DNA from: Chloroflexota bacterium
Lineage (GTDB): Bacteria; Chloroflexota; Anaerolineae; UBA2200
DNA: 64,000 bases
NCBI GenBank assembly: GCA_014360905.1
Contig: JACIWW010000003.1
Span: 96,142 to 160,141, forward strand
Direction: 5' to 3'
How positions within the stretch are numbered: position 1 is the stretch's first letter; each line of letters starts with the position of its first letter. The notes beneath the pieces are model-generated. The model saw only the letters and a list, made by a program, of their open reading frames with translations. It had not been told where the DNA came from and made no database searches. The position numbers and the translations under genes were made by a program. Positions 46,568-56,346 of the stretch are shown piece after piece.

Positions 46568-47831
46568 TCAGATGCCGAGCGCATCTAGCCAGGTGACGGC
46601 TTGCGTATCTGTTGCTGCCACCTGCAGCGGGCACAAACCGGGATAGCGATAGGTTCGTTTTTGCTCCCGGCGCAGTTGATAAGGCTCCAGGTTGATGTAC
46701 GTGAGCCAGAGGAGGTTGAAAGCATCGCATCCGCCGTTGCTCATGAAGCAACCCATGCGGCGCACTCGTTGTCGGTAGCGTCGGAAGAAGCGTTCAGCGA
46801 CGTTACTGGTACGGCCCATGCCGTCTACCACCTGGCTAGTGTGCAACAGGGCTTCTTCTAGGGCCTTGCCGATGAGTTGAATGGCTGGCTGCAAGGAGGG
46901 GACATGAGACCATACGCTTTGGAGGGCTGAGAAAGCTTCTTGGGCTTCCTGGAGGGAGAGTGCATCCCAGACGGCATGGAGCATATCTTGGAGGATGTCC
47001 ATAGCTTCGTCGGCGGCTCGTTCGGCGAAGGCTTGCAGGTGCGGGCTGATGTTGCGCCACAGGTGAAAGAGGCTGCGCTGCTGTTTGGCCCAGCGCAAGA
47101 CCCGATCCAAGACATAGCGATAAGAAACGGCTCCGTCGCTCACGAGCACGCGCACATCTTCTGCCCAAGGCCCACCAGGCCAGAGCGAGACGGAACTGAC
47201 CGGCGATCACGGCCTCGCTCTCCGTGCGCAAGCGACCCACCACCAGGCCGACACGGGTGACAGCATCGGCGATGAGGTGCAGCGGAGTAGGCACGCCACG
47301 GATGTAGCTGGCAGACGCAGCGGCCACCAGCGCGCCGCTGAAGCGGATCAAGTGCTGCCAACGGCCTTGTTGGGCCTGCTTCTCGACTTGCTGAGCCGCC
47401 TGCTGTTCCCAGCGCCAAACGCTGGTGTGGCTCAAGCGGGCGGTCGTTTCCGCAGGAGGGCTGAGAGGCAGCAAAGGATTCCAGATCAAAGCGCGTTCTG
47501 TGCCCTGGTTGATCTCCGAGCGCAGCCACTGCGCAGCAGCGCGCACAGAAGCACCGACGTGGAAGTACAGATCGAGGGCCTTGCGCCGCACCTGCCTGGT
47601 GTAGCGGGCCCGTGCTTCGCGGCGGGGGTCAGGTGGGGAATAGCTGCACCGGCAAAGATGACACCAATAGCGCTGCACCTTCTCCTGGTGCACTCCGCCC
47701 ACATCACGGATGGTGACGATGTAGAAGCCATGCCTCTTGGTCATGCGCCGACCGCAGTAGGGACAACGCCGCGGATCAGTGGGCTCCAACAGCTCCTTGA
47801 CAAATTCCCGTGCACTCTCGATAACATTCAT
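46568..47831 (-). pseudogene. Zinc-ribbon DDE-type transposase with a frameshift
   Basis: Starting at ATG 47831 (MNVIESAREFVKELL), the N-terminus has a zinc ribbon (CPYCGRRMTKRHGFY, then WCHLCRCSYSPPD), a helix-turn-helix-like region, and WRWEQQAAQQVEKQAQQG. The catalytic C-terminal part, SDGAVSYRYVLDRVLRWAKQ, LFHLWRNISPHL and GRTSNVAERFFRRYRQRVRR, is in a different frame. The two halves are joined only by a shift near 47156 (GGCAGAAGATG), consistent with a one-base insertion. The DDE-like family could not be named. The pattern of a frameshift within the catalytic core makes it inactive unless programmed slippage occurs, for which no clear slippery heptamer is seen. Confidence 0.75.
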
Positions 47832-47942
47832 GGCGGCCTCGACCTCCTGGCTGTATAGCTTCCTTATTTGCCAGAGATCGGGCCGCCTGTCATCTTTAAA
47901 CTCCAGCAACAATATATGCAACCGCCTAAGATTAGCGCATCT

Positions 47943-47971
47943 TTGCTCGGTGTAAATATCTATGTTAAAAT
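47943..47971 (+). promoter_or_regulatory. Putative promoter of the response-regulator gene
   Basis: TTGCTC (47943-47948), a 17-nt spacer, then TAAAAT (47966-47971). It lies about 50 nt before ATG 48019 and downstream of the transposase start region. The -10 is embedded in GTTAAAATGACTTAAC, an inverted repeat that may bind the regulator itself. Confidence 0.55.
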
Positions 47972-48018
47972 GACTTAACGATTTCTGTTCTGCAAGAGAA
48001 TTGGTGGATAGTGTAAAA

Positions 48019-48735
48019 ATGGAGTCAGAAGTCAAGGACAAGATCTTGGTCGTAGAGGATGATCCTATTCTCCTCGAGACGCTGCAGTACAACCTGCGCC
48101 GTCAAGGTTATTCGGTTATCACAGCCACCGATGGGATGAGTGCGGTAGAGCTAGCCCGAAGGGAACGCCCAGATGTAATCCTCCTGGATGTGATGATTCC
48201 CAAGATAGATGGGTTTGAGGTGTGCCGCATCTTGCGCCAGGAGATGAACATACCCATTCTCATGCTCACCGCTCGTGATGAGGAAATTGACAAGGTTGTA
48301 GGCCTGGAAGTGGGTGCGGACGATTACATGACCAAGCCTTTTTCCATGCGAGAGCTCCTGGCTAGAGTGAAGGCTCTGCTGCGCCGCGTGCGCTTGATCA
48401 GAGAGGATATGGCAATGGCGGCCGCGCCTGATGCCAAAAGGTTCGTTTTTGGTGATCTGGTTCTGGATCTGACCCGAGCTGAGCTGCGGCGAGCAGGTAC
48501 GATTGTGCCCCTCAAGCCAAAGGAGTACGAACTTCTTGTCTTCTTAGCGCGTAACCGTGGCAGGGTCTTGTCCCGTGATTTGATCCTCGAGCGTGTGTGG
48601 GGCTGGGACTTTGCTGGGGGAACCAGAACGGTAGATGTGCATATCCGCTGGTTGCGCGAGAAGATCGAACCTGACCCCGCACACCCGACGCGCATTGTTA
48701 CTGTGCGTGGCCTTGGATACCGTTTTGAAGGATAG
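48019..48735 (+). CDS. phoB: PhoB/OmpR-family response regulator
   Basis: About 238 residues. The receiver domain has [16 protein letters not shown], phospho-acceptor Asp in [25 protein letters not shown] (Thr) and DDYMTKPF (Lys). The C-terminal winged helix shows [22 protein letters not shown] and [17 protein letters not shown]. The gene is followed 5 bp later by a PhoR-like kinase and then by pstSCAB preceded by PHO-like boxes. This supports control of phosphate starvation genes. ATG 48019 is chosen; TTG 48001 and GTG 48004 also exist in frame. Confidence 0.92.
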   Translation: MESEVKDKILVVEDDPILLETLQYNLRRQGYSVITATDGMSAVELARRERPDVILLDVMIPKIDGFEVCRILRQEMNIPILMLTARDEEIDKVVGLEVGADDYMTKPFSMRELLARVKALLRRVRLIREDMAMAAAPDAKRFVFGDLVLDLTRAELRRAGTIVPLKPKEYELLVFLARNRGRVLSRDLILERVWGWDFAGGTRTVDVHIRWLREKIEPDPAHPTRIVTVRGLGYRFEG

Positions 48736-48740
48736 ATGCC

Positions 48741-50504
48741 ATGTTCCACAACATCCGTTGGCGTATAGCCATTCCCTATATACTGCTTGTGGCCTTGATC
48801 ATGATCGCCCTCACAATCTATCTGAACCATTTCCTGCACGAGGTGTACAAGGCTGATGTGCAAGCGCAGCTTCTTTCCGAAGCGCGTTTGGTTGGCAATG
48901 CTTTGGAACGATCTATAGCACAAGGAGCAACAGCAGATGAATTGGACGCCTTGGCTAGTCAATGGGCACGTGAGATCGAGGCACGTATCACCATTATTGC
49001 ACCCGATGGCGTTGTGCTGGGCGATTCGCATGAAGATCGGGCGCGCATGGATAATCACCTGTGGCGGCCAGAAGTTCAACAAGCCCTGGCTGAGGGACGA
49101 GGTAACAGCGCGCGTTTTAGTGCAACCCTAGGGTACGAGATGATGTACACTGCAGTTCTGGTAAAGTCGGATGAGACAATCACGGCTATTGTCCGAGTGG
49201 CGCGTCCTTTACGCCAGGTCGAGCTCTATACGGCGCGACTGCATCAGAGCATCTTGTTAGTTGCAATAGCAGCGTCCGTAGTTGCAGCATTTCTTGCCTT
49301 GCTCATTGTCGAGCGCACTGTGAGTCCTATTCGTCGGCTAACCAGCGAGGCCGAACAAATGGCGGGAGGTGATTTGAGCGTTTCGGTAACTCCAGTCACA
49401 CGCGATGAAATAGGGCAATTGGGCAGAGCTTTCAATCGCATGGCGGCGCAACTTCGGGAAAAGATGACCGCGTTGGAAGAGGAGAAGAACCTTTTCGCTA
49501 CTGTTCAGGCGTACATGGCGGATGGTGCGCTCATCGTGGATGGTGCCGGGCGAATTTTATTGATCAATGCTGCTGCGGCTAGGCTGCTGGGCACAACTGA
49601 AAAAGAGGCAATGGGGCGCTCTTTTGCTCAGATAGTTCGACATCATAGAATAATCGAGTTGGTACGACGCAGCCAGGATGACGGCCAGGAACAAGAGGAC
49701 ACTGTTGAGATGTACCGCCAAGGGCCTTTCCTGCGGGTTATCGTGACCCCTATCCGTGGTGGAGGCAAAGCCGGAATTCTGGTCATTCTTCAAGACCTTA
49801 CCCAGATTCGGCGGCTAGAAACGATACGACGCGATTTTGTCAGCAACGTCTCGCATGAACTCCGTACTCCTCTTGCCTCGCTGAAGGCATTAGTAGAAAC
49901 ACTGCGCGATGGAGCTTTAGATGACAAGGAAGCGGCCCTGCGCTTTCTAAACCGCATGGAGACCGAGGTGGATGCACTCACTCAGATGGTGAAGGAGCTG
50001 TTAGAGTTGTCACGTATTGAGTCAGGGCAAGTTCCTTTGCAATTGACGTCTGCGGCGGTAGCAGAGGTGGTATTGCCGCCCGTGGAGCGGCTGCGCCCTC
50101 AAGCTGAGCGTGCCGGGTTGCATCTGAGTGTTACTATTCCGTCAGCTCTTCCCCCTGTGCATGCGGATATCGAACGAGTGCAACAAGTCATCACGAACTT
50201 GGTGCACAATGCGATCAAATTCACTCCATCGGGCGGTCAAGTGGAAATCTCGGCGGAGGTTGTAGGGCAGGAGATGGTCATTTCCGTGCGTGATACCGGT
50301 ATGGGCATCTCTGCGGAGGACCTGCCTCGTATCTTTGAACGTTTCTACAAAGCAGACCGCGCACGATCTGGTGAGGGCACGGGACTTGGGCTAGCCATTG
50401 CAAAGCACATTGTTCAAGCTCATGGCGGACGCATCTGGGCTCAGAGCGAAGGTGAGGATCAGGGAAGCACATTCTCTTTTACATTGCCTCTGTGGAACGA
50501 TTAA
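48741..50504 (+). CDS. phoR: PhoR-like sensor histidine kinase
   Basis: 587 residues. TM1 (IAIPYILLVALIMIALTIYL) and TM2 (ILLVAIAASVVAAFLALLIVE) bracket an extracytoplasmic domain of about 140 residues. A HAMP domain (VSPIRRLTSEAEQMAGGDLS) and a PAS domain (LIVDGAGRILLINAAAARLL) follow. The kinase core has the H-box FVSNVSHELRTPLASLKALV, the N-box VITNLVHNAIKFTP, and the G-boxes RDTGMGIS and GEGTGLGLAIAKHIVQAHGG. It should phosphorylate the adjacent PhoB. Ordering next to pst genes, with their products normally modulating PhoR, strengthens the assignment. No phoU is visible. Confidence 0.93.
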   Translation: MFHNIRWRIAIPYILLVALIMIALTIYLNHFLHEVYKADVQAQLLSEARLVGNALERSIAQGATADELDALASQWAREIEARITIIAPDGVVLGDSHEDRARMDNHLWRPEVQQALAEGRGNSARFSATLGYEMMYTAVLVKSDETITAIVRVARPLRQVELYTARLHQSILLVAIAASVVAAFLALLIVERTVSPIRRLTSEAEQMAGGDLSVSVTPVTRDEIGQLGRAFNRMAAQLREKMTALEEEKNLFATVQAYMADGALIVDGAGRILLINAAAARLLGTTEKEAMGRSFAQIVRHHRIIELVRRSQDDGQEQEDTVEMYRQGPFLRVIVTPIRGGGKAGILVILQDLTQIRRLETIRRDFVSNVSHELRTPLASLKALVETLRDGALDDKEAALRFLNRMETEVDALTQMVKELLELSRIESGQVPLQLTSAAVAEVVLPPVERLRPQAERAGLHLSVTIPSALPPVHADIERVQQVITNLVHNAIKFTPSGGQVEISAEVVGQEMVISVRDTGMGISAEDLPRIFERFYKADRARSGEGTGLGLAIAKHIVQAHGGRIWAQSEGEDQGSTFSFTLPLWND

Positions 50505-50525
50505 ATGGAGTAGTTCTGGCTAAAG

Positions 50526-50565
50526 TTTAACAAAGCTTTAACATATCCTTGATACAGCGTTAAAC
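50526..50565 (+). promoter_or_regulatory. Four PHO-box-like half-sites upstream of pstS
   Basis: Heptamers TTTAACA (50526), TTTAACA (50537), CTTGATA (50548) and GTTAAAC (50559) start at exact 11-bp intervals. Such 11-bp-spaced direct repeats are the classical PhoB/PhoP binding pattern. A -10 candidate, TAGTAT (50575-50580), follows, with no good -35, as expected for activator-dependent promoters. pstS starts at 50629. Confidence 0.75.
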
Positions 50566-50628
50566 TCCGTGTGGTAGTATCTCTTCTGGATAGAATGAAA
50601 ATTAGCAAGAAATTAGGAGGAGACTACC

Positions 50629-51657
50629 ATGCGCAGAATTCTGTTTGTAACCCTACTGTTGTCGTTACTGCTTTCGGCGTGCACCCCCGCACAGCCAACG
50701 GCAACACCCACACCATCGCCTATCCTCGTACCGAAGAGCACACCAACGCAAGCGCCCACCGTAGTGCCGACCAAGCCTGCCACGGGTATTGTACTTCCGG
50801 AGGTGAATCCTCTCGAGGTCAAGGGCGATATTGTAACGGCAGGCAGTTCTACTGTGTACCCTCTTTCCGAGGCGATTGCCGAGATGTTCAAAGATGAAGG
50901 ATACAAAGGAAACATCACCATTGACAGCATTGGCAGTGGTGCGGGATTTGAGCGCTTCTGCAAGGCAGGGGAGACGGACATTGCCAACGCCAGCCGTCCG
51001 ATCAAGAGCAGCGAGGTAGATTCTTGTCGGGCAATTGGTCGCGAGCCCATCGCGTTTCGCATTGGCACGGATGCAGTAGCGGTAGTGGTTAGCAAGAGGA
51101 ACACCTTCTTACAGAATGTGACTATGGAGCAGTTGGCAAAAATCTTTTCGAACGAAGCAATGAGGTGGTCGGATGTAGATCCATCATGGCCGAAGGAGAA
51201 CATCCTGCGCTTCAGTCCTGGGACGGACAGTGGCACGTTTGACTTCTTCGTGGAAGAGGTCTTAGGCAAGAAGAAAGAGTTGTTGCTGGAAGCAGCCAAT
51301 CTGCAGCTCAGCGAGGATGACAATGTGCTTGTGCAGGGTGTGTTGGGCAGCCCGTATGCGATCGGGTACTTTGGCTTTGCCTATTATCAGGAGAATGCAG
51401 ACAAGATGAACGTGCTTTCGATTGATGGAATTGCTCCTACGCCAGAGACAGTGGACAGTGGCAAGTATCCATTGGCACGACCACTATTCATCTACTCAAC
51501 AGCGAAGATCATGCGCGAGAAGCCTCAGGTGGCAGCGTTCATCAACTACTACCTGACCAATGTCAACGAGGTGATCCGCAAGGTTGGATACTTCCCGGCC
51601 AGCGAAGAGGCCCTGAATGCTTCCAAGAAAGCTTGGCTAGAAGCAGTGGGTCAGTAG
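50629..51657 (+). CDS. pstS: Phosphate ABC transporter substrate-binding lipoprotein PstS
   Basis: 342 residues. The N-terminus has a lipobox (LLLSLLLSAC, Cys about residue 18) followed by a Pro/Thr-rich linker. The binding domain has AGSSTVYPLSEAIAEMF, SIGSGAGFERFCKAGETDIA and NASRPIK phosphate-ligand segments, then FSPGTDSGTFDFFVEEVL. It captures phosphate outside the membrane and delivers it to PstCA. The ATG is preceded by AGGAGG. It is the first gene of the pstSCAB operon and downstream of PHO-box repeats. Confidence 0.95.
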   Translation: MRRILFVTLLLSLLLSACTPAQPTATPTPSPILVPKSTPTQAPTVVPTKPATGIVLPEVNPLEVKGDIVTAGSSTVYPLSEAIAEMFKDEGYKGNITIDSIGSGAGFERFCKAGETDIANASRPIKSSEVDSCRAIGREPIAFRIGTDAVAVVVSKRNTFLQNVTMEQLAKIFSNEAMRWSDVDPSWPKENILRFSPGTDSGTFDFFVEEVLGKKKELLLEAANLQLSEDDNVLVQGVLGSPYAIGYFGFAYYQENADKMNVLSIDGIAPTPETVDSGKYPLARPLFIYSTAKIMREKPQVAAFINYYLTNVNEVIRKVGYFPASEEALNASKKAWLEAVGQ

Positions 51658-51674
51658 CGGACTTTCGCCAATAT

Positions 51675-51701
51675 GGGGAAGGGAGGCACACTTCCTTCCC
51701 C
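51675..51701 (+). terminator. Hairpin between pstS and pstC (possible attenuator)
   Basis: GGGGAAGGGAG (51675-51685) pairs with CTTCCTTCCCC (51691-51701), one G-T wobble, 5-nt loop, followed by a pyrimidine-rich TTTCCCCTTTT. The T-run is interrupted, so it could be a leaky terminator or mRNA stabiliser that lowers pstC relative to pstS. Confidence 0.5.
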
Positions 51702-51753
51702 TTTCCCCTTTTCTGCTATTGGCACAATCCCCGGAGATGGGAGGGCTATCAGC

Positions 51754-52716
51754 GTGCACACCCGAATAAATGACTTACAAATGGGCACACGAAGTAAGAA
51801 GGAAGAGACAGCCCCACGCTATCTGCGCAAGCGCAGACGCGTAAGGGAAAGCCTTATTCAGACCTTTCTTTATTTCTGCGCGGGAGTCTCGATTCTAACA
51901 ACGCTTGCACTGGTGATCGTGCTAGGGGAGGAATCCTGGCTTTTCTTTGGCAGCCACGAGGTTGATCTCCGCGAGTTTTTCACCACCACGGTTTGGCAAC
52001 CGGCCATTGGACGTTTTGGAGTCTGGCCTCTGGTGAATGCCACGATGATGACCACAACCATCGCAATGCTCGTTGCTCTTCCACTAGGGCTGGCCGTAGC
52101 AATCTATCTTAGCGAGTACGCTTCTGAGCGTGCGCGCAGCGTACTGAAACCTACCCTGGAGATACTGGCTGGTATTCCAACGGTTGTCTATGGGTACTTT
52201 GCACTTACCTTTATGACTCCTCTCCTGCGGGCTATCTTCGGAGACAACGTGGTGGAGATCTACAACACGGCTTCGGCGGGCATGGTCATGGGCATTCTCA
52301 TCTTACCCTTGGTCAGTTCCATGTCCGAGGATGCACTTAGCGCCGTTCCGCGTTCGTTGCGTGAGGCTTCGTATGCTATGGGAGCGACCAAACTGGAAAC
52401 GGCAGTGCAGGTAGTAGTGCCGGCAGCGCTTTCGGGCATCGCGGCTGCATTTATCCTAGCAGTCTCACGCGCCGTCGGCGAAACGATGATCGTGGCTATT
52501 GCTGCAGGTGCGGGACCAGCCTTCACTTTCAACCCGTTCAAAGCCGCAGAGACCATGACCGGACACATCGTGCGCATCAGCGGTGGCGATCTGAGTTATG
52601 ATTCCATTGACTACAACAGTCTATTTGCTCTCGGATTGCTGCTGTTCCTCATTACATTGACGCTCAACTTCATCAGCCGTCTTTTTGTAGAGCGTTTCCG
52701 GGAGGTGTATGAATGA
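51754..52716 (+). CDS. pstC: Phosphate ABC transporter permease PstC
   Basis: About 320 residues. It has six likely transmembrane helices, the first at about residues 48-70 ([20 protein letters not shown]). The permease loop [20 protein letters not shown] is followed by [18 protein letters not shown]. The EAA-type interaction motif lies in [28 protein letters not shown] 51754 has a GGGAGGG site 8 nt upstream; ATG 51781 lacks one. The end overlaps pstA (ATGA), indicating coupling. Confidence 0.93.
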   Translation: MHTRINDLQMGTRSKKEETAPRYLRKRRRVRESLIQTFLYFCAGVSILTTLALVIVLGEESWLFFGSHEVDLREFFTTTVWQPAIGRFGVWPLVNATMMTTTIAMLVALPLGLAVAIYLSEYASERARSVLKPTLEILAGIPTVVYGYFALTFMTPLLRAIFGDNVVEIYNTASAGMVMGILILPLVSSMSEDALSAVPRSLREASYAMGATKLETAVQVVVPAALSGIAAAFILAVSRAVGETMIVAIAAGAGPAFTFNPFKAAETMTGHIVRISGGDLSYDSIDYNSLFALGLLLFLITLTLNFISRLFVERFREVYE

Positions 52717-53990
52717 ACACCCCCGTGAAATGTCGAGTATATCCTTTAGAGGGTTATCTTCCTGAGGGAGAATCCCTTCAGCACCAGATCGCCTTGCGCC
52801 ACCGGAAAGGCAAGGTATGGCATTGGTTGTTTTTAACATCTACCATTATCGGAATCATTGTATTGACGGCTCTGCTCTACAATATCATAGACCAGTCTTT
52901 CGGCCTAGTGGTCGTTCAGAATCAGATCGATCCAGAGACCCTTGCGATCAATGGAGTTCCTCTGGAGAATCTGACTAAAGAACAACTGGTGTCTATTCTA
53001 GAGCAGTACGTTTCCAAGGGAGTGATGCGACGATTGGAAAGCGAAATCCCCTTTGCCGTGCGCGACTGGGAAAATGTCTATCAACTGGTGCAGGAAAGGG
53101 TGATTAGACCCGAGATTGTGCTGACTTGGCGGCTTACGGAATCCATCCTTCATCGAAATGAGATCGCAGCCCTTGTTGCGGAACAATACCCGAAGGGAAA
53201 GTTACAGTTCCGCGCATGGATCAATCCCGATTTTATTCGCGGGCATCAGTCCAGCGTGCCAGCCCTAGCAGGCGTTCGCACCGCTATTCTTGGTTCTTTG
53301 TGGGTAATTTCCATCACCATTCTAGTAGCGTTTCCACTGGGGCTGGGTGCAGCCATTTATCTGGAAGAATATGCAAAAGACAATGTCGTGACGCGCTTTA
53401 TCCAAACGAACATTAGCAATCTGGGCGGTGTGCCGTCCATCATCTACGGAATGCTGGGCTTGGCAGTCTTTGTACGGGCTTTGGAGCCATTGACAAGCGG
53501 CGCCATCTTTGGAGTTGGCGACCCTGCCACCGCCAACGGGCGTACGGTGCTTTCTGCCTCCTTGACATTGGTCCTGCTTGTTCTTCCTTTGCTTATCACC
53601 AATGCTCGAGAAGCTATTCGGGCGGTGCCTCGATCGCTTCGTGAGGCGAGTTATGCTTTGGGTGCAACCAGATGGGAGACAACCTGGCACCATGTGCTTC
53701 CCTATGCTATGCCGGGCATTCTCACGGGTACTATTCTAGCGATTTCGCGAGCCATTGGAGAGACTGCGCCCCTCGTAGTAGTAGGAGCATCCACTTTCGT
53801 CTCGCTAGACCCCGCTAGCCCGTTTTCCAAGTTTACTGTTTTGCCGGTTCAGATATACCAATGGACCTCTCGACCTCAAAGCCAATTCCGCCATGTTGCA
53901 GCGGCAGCGATCATTGTCCTATTGCTCTTGCTTCTTTCGCTCAATTCATTCGCTGTGTTGCTCCGCAACCGATACAGGAGGTCAGTGTAA
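52713..53990 (+). CDS. pstA: Phosphate ABC transporter permease PstA with extended N-terminal insertion
   Basis: 425 residues, longer than the usual 280-300. TM1 ([20 protein letters not shown]) is followed by about 130 soluble residues ([20 protein letters not shown] ... AWINPDFI) before the permease core starts at about 185. The core has the [20 protein letters not shown] segment and the coupling motif [20 protein letters not shown]. The insertion, probably external, resembles neither substrate-binding proteins nor known domains. The product pairs with PstC to form the phosphate channel. The ORF overlaps pstC and pstB by 4 bp and 1 bp. Confidence 0.93.
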   Translation: MNTPVKCRVYPLEGYLPEGESLQHQIALRHRKGKVWHWLFLTSTIIGIIVLTALLYNIIDQSFGLVVVQNQIDPETLAINGVPLENLTKEQLVSILEQYVSKGVMRRLESEIPFAVRDWENVYQLVQERVIRPEIVLTWRLTESILHRNEIAALVAEQYPKGKLQFRAWINPDFIRGHQSSVPALAGVRTAILGSLWVISITILVAFPLGLGAAIYLEEYAKDNVVTRFIQTNISNLGGVPSIIYGMLGLAVFVRALEPLTSGAIFGVGDPATANGRTVLSASLTLVLLVLPLLITNAREAIRAVPRSLREASYALGATRWETTWHHVLPYAMPGILTGTILAISRAIGETAPLVVVGASTFVSLDPASPFSKFTVLPVQIYQWTSRPQSQFRHVAAAAIIVLLLLLLSLNSFAVLLRNRYRRSV

Positions 53991-54829
53991 TGAATCTAAT
54001 CACTACGATTGTGGATCATAGCATGTTGCCGTCCTCAGTAGGTTCCTGTGCTATGGAGTCTGAAGGGGATTATACCATTGAGACACGTGGACTAAGCGTA
54101 TACTACGGCGACTTTCGCGCTATCAAGGATATCAATATGAGCATTCAGCGCTGCAAGATCACCGCAATTATTGGGCCATCGGGGTGTGGAAAGAGCACTT
54201 TGCTGCGCACTTTCAACCGCATGAACGATTTGATTCCAAACAGCCGCGTGGAAGGGCAAGTGCTCTTTGCCGGGCACAACATTTATGAACCGGATGTTGA
54301 TCCGGTGGAGGTGCGACGACGCATTGGCATGGTCTTCCAGAAGCCCAACCCATTTCCCAAGACGATCTATGAAAACGTTGCTTGGGGTGCACGTATCAAC
54401 GGGTTCCGCGGAGATATGGACACCTTAGTGGAGCAATGCCTGCGCCAGGCTGCTTTGTGGGATGAGGTGAAAGACAAGCTTCGTGAGAATGCCCTGACCC
54501 TATCAGGCGGGCAGCAACAGCGATTGTGCATTGCCCGTGCTATTGCGATCCGTCCTGAGATTATCCTCATGGATGAACCGGCTTCCGCATTGGACCCTAT
54601 CGCCACGCTCAAGATAGAGGATCTCATGCAGGAGTTGGTACAGAATTACACCATCATCATCGTGACACACAATATGCAACAGGCAGCTCGTGTTTCGGAC
54701 TATACCGCCTTCTTGATGATGGATACAGATCGAGCAGGATACTTGGTGGAATATGGCTTAACTCGCGATGTTTTCACTAATCCGAGAGACAAACGCACAG
54801 AAGATTACATAACAGGAAGGTTTGGATGA
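53990..54829 (+). CDS. pstB: Phosphate ABC transporter ATP-binding protein PstB
   Basis: About 279 residues from ATG 53990, which overlaps the pstA stop and has an AGGAGG site. The nucleotide-binding domain shows Walker [21 protein letters not shown], the Q-loop [21 protein letters not shown], signature [16 protein letters not shown], Walker [14 protein letters not shown] and the H-loop [16 protein letters not shown]. PstB couples ATP hydrolysis to phosphate import. The [11 protein letters not shown] segment is PstB-specific. A terminator follows; phoU, often the next gene, is missing here. Confidence 0.96.
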   Translation: MNLITTIVDHSMLPSSVGSCAMESEGDYTIETRGLSVYYGDFRAIKDINMSIQRCKITAIIGPSGCGKSTLLRTFNRMNDLIPNSRVEGQVLFAGHNIYEPDVDPVEVRRRIGMVFQKPNPFPKTIYENVAWGARINGFRGDMDTLVEQCLRQAALWDEVKDKLRENALTLSGGQQQRLCIARAIAIRPEIILMDEPASALDPIATLKIEDLMQELVQNYTIIIVTHNMQQAARVSDYTAFLMMDTDRAGYLVEYGLTRDVFTNPRDKRTEDYITGRFG

Positions 54830-54885
54830 GTACAGGTCATGGAATGCATCGAGTTTCTACCCGTGAAAAACCTAGGAAGGATATG

Positions 54886-54919
54886 AAACGGGAGCTGGCT
54901 GAAAACCAGCCCCCGTTTT
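54886..54919. terminator. Terminator between convergent pstB and the NfnB-like gene
   Basis: Arms AAACGGG-A-GCTGG (54886-54898) and CCAGC-C-CCCGTTT (54906-54918) enclose a 7-nt loop with one A-C mismatch, and end in TTTT. The mirrored A-run (AAAACG on the other strand) makes it usable for the opposing gene whose stop is at 54926. Confidence 0.85.
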
Positions 54920-54925
54920 ACATTC

Positions 54926-56344
54926 CTATTCTGTTTTCTCTACCCACCATGGTTGTGAGGGGTCCCTCAGATAGGCATCAATGTCTGCGGCCGCGCGCTT
55001 ACCGGCGCCCATGGCGCTAATGACTGTGGCAGCACCCGTTACAATGTCGCCACCAGCCCACACCCGTGGTTTTTTGGTGCGCCCTGTTTCCTCGTTTGCC
55101 ACTACTGTACCATGTTTAGTTCGCTCCAAATCCGGCGTGTCAGTGAAAACCATGGGGTTAGGGCGTGTGCCTAGAGCCATGATGACCATGTCCACTTCCA
55201 TGTCGTACTCCGAGCCCGGGATGGGTACAGGCCGCGGCCTGCCGCTGGCATCAGGCTCGCCCAATTGCTGCTTCTGCAGGCGAATGCCGCGCACCCAGCC
55301 TTTCTCTGTGCCCAAGACCTCGACTGGCGTAGTCAGATAGTGGAACTGGATGCCCTCTTCCTCGGCATTGGCCAATTCCTCAGCGCGTGCAGGCGCTTCT
55401 GCTTTGGTGCGGCGGTAAATGATGTGCACCTCTTCAGCGCCCAGGCGCAGAGCGCAGCGAGCAGCGTCCATCGCCACATTGCCTGCGCCGATCACCGCCA
55501 CCCGTCGTCCAATCATGATAGGAGTATCGTATTCGGGGAACAGGTAGGCTTTCATCAAGTTGACCCTGGTCAGGAACTCGTTGGCACTGTATACCCCGTT
55601 ATAGTTCTCGCCAGGGATGTTCATAAACATGGGCAGACCTGCTCCTGTCCCAAGGAAAACAGCATCGTAGCCATGGGCGAGCAGTTCGTCCACGGTGTAC
55701 AACTTGCCGACTACCGTATTTAGCTTTATCTCCACGCCCAGGCTCTGCACGTACTTGACCTCAGTAGCTACAATGGACTTGGGCAAGCGGAATTCGGGGA
55801 TGCCGTAGATGAGCACGCCACCCGGCGCATGTAGCGATTCGAAAATGGTTACCCTGTAGCCCATCTTAGCCAAGTCGCCAGCACAGGTCAGCCCGGCTGG
55901 GCCAGAACCAATCACGGCCACGCTCTTGCCATTGGGAGGAGCGACGGTGGGCGTGCGCACGCCCTGTGCAATCTCCCAGTCGGCCACATACCGCTCCAGA
56001 CGGCCAATCGCTACGGGTTCGAATTTCTTGCCCAACACACAGGATGCTTCGCACTGGGTCTCTTGCGGACACACGCGCCCACAAATCGCTGGTAGGTTAT
56101 TCTTGTCCTTCAATGCCGTTACAGCACCCCACATATCCCCTTCGCGCAGAGCGAAGATGAACTCGGGGATGCGTACTTGCACCGGGCAACCCTCAATGCA
56201 CGTGGGTTTCTTGCACTGCAAGCAGCGATTCGCTTCGGCTACTGCCTGCTCATGGCTGTAGCCCAGTGCCACTTCGTTAAAGTTGCGGGCGCGCACTTTG
56301 GGGTCCTGACGCGGCATCTCATTCCTAGGTGCAACTTTAGCCAT
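54926..56344 (-). CDS. NfnB/GltD-like NADPH oxidoreductase (glutamate synthase small-subunit family)
   Basis: 472 residues. The N-terminal Cys-rich domain has CLQCKKPTCIEGCPVQVRIPE and ICGRVCPQETQCEASCVLG, ligands of two [4Fe-4S] clusters. FAD binding is at VIGSGPAGLTCAGDLAKMGY, and the NADPH site at VIGAGNVAMDAARCALRLGA with IIYRR. The motif GTGAGLPMFMNIPGENYNGV is typical of the NfnB/SudA branch. The upstream gene encodes the matching small subunit (2-bp gap), so this is probably the NADP(H) subunit of an NfnAB-type complex. Sulfide dehydrogenase or GltD are alternatives. The assignment rests on the pairing. Confidence 0.88.
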   Translation of the reverse strand: MAKVAPRNEMPRQDPKVRARNFNEVALGYSHEQAVAEANRCLQCKKPTCIEGCPVQVRIPEFIFALREGDMWGAVTALKDKNNLPAICGRVCPQETQCEASCVLGKKFEPVAIGRLERYVADWEIAQGVRTPTVAPPNGKSVAVIGSGPAGLTCAGDLAKMGYRVTIFESLHAPGGVLIYGIPEFRLPKSIVATEVKYVQSLGVEIKLNTVVGKLYTVDELLAHGYDAVFLGTGAGLPMFMNIPGENYNGVYSANEFLTRVNLMKAYLFPEYDTPIMIGRRVAVIGAGNVAMDAARCALRLGAEEVHIIYRRTKAEAPARAEELANAEEEGIQFHYLTTPVEVLGTEKGWVRGIRLQKQQLGEPDASGRPRPVPIPGSEYDMEVDMVIMALGTRPNPMVFTDTPDLERTKHGTVVANEETGRTKKPRVWAGGDIVTGAATVISAMGAGKRAAADIDAYLRDPSQPWWVEKTE

Positions 56345-56346
56345 AT

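Noticed and set aside
47140..47170. Programmed -1 frameshift in the zinc-ribbon transposase
   Set aside because: The shift needed is +1 and no slippery A-rich heptamer is present, so a plain insertion mutation is more likely.
47958..47980. PHO box upstream of phoB
   Set aside because: The repeat TTAA...TTAA is 10 bp apart and palindromic rather than the 11-bp direct repeat seen at pstS, so autoregulation was not claimed.
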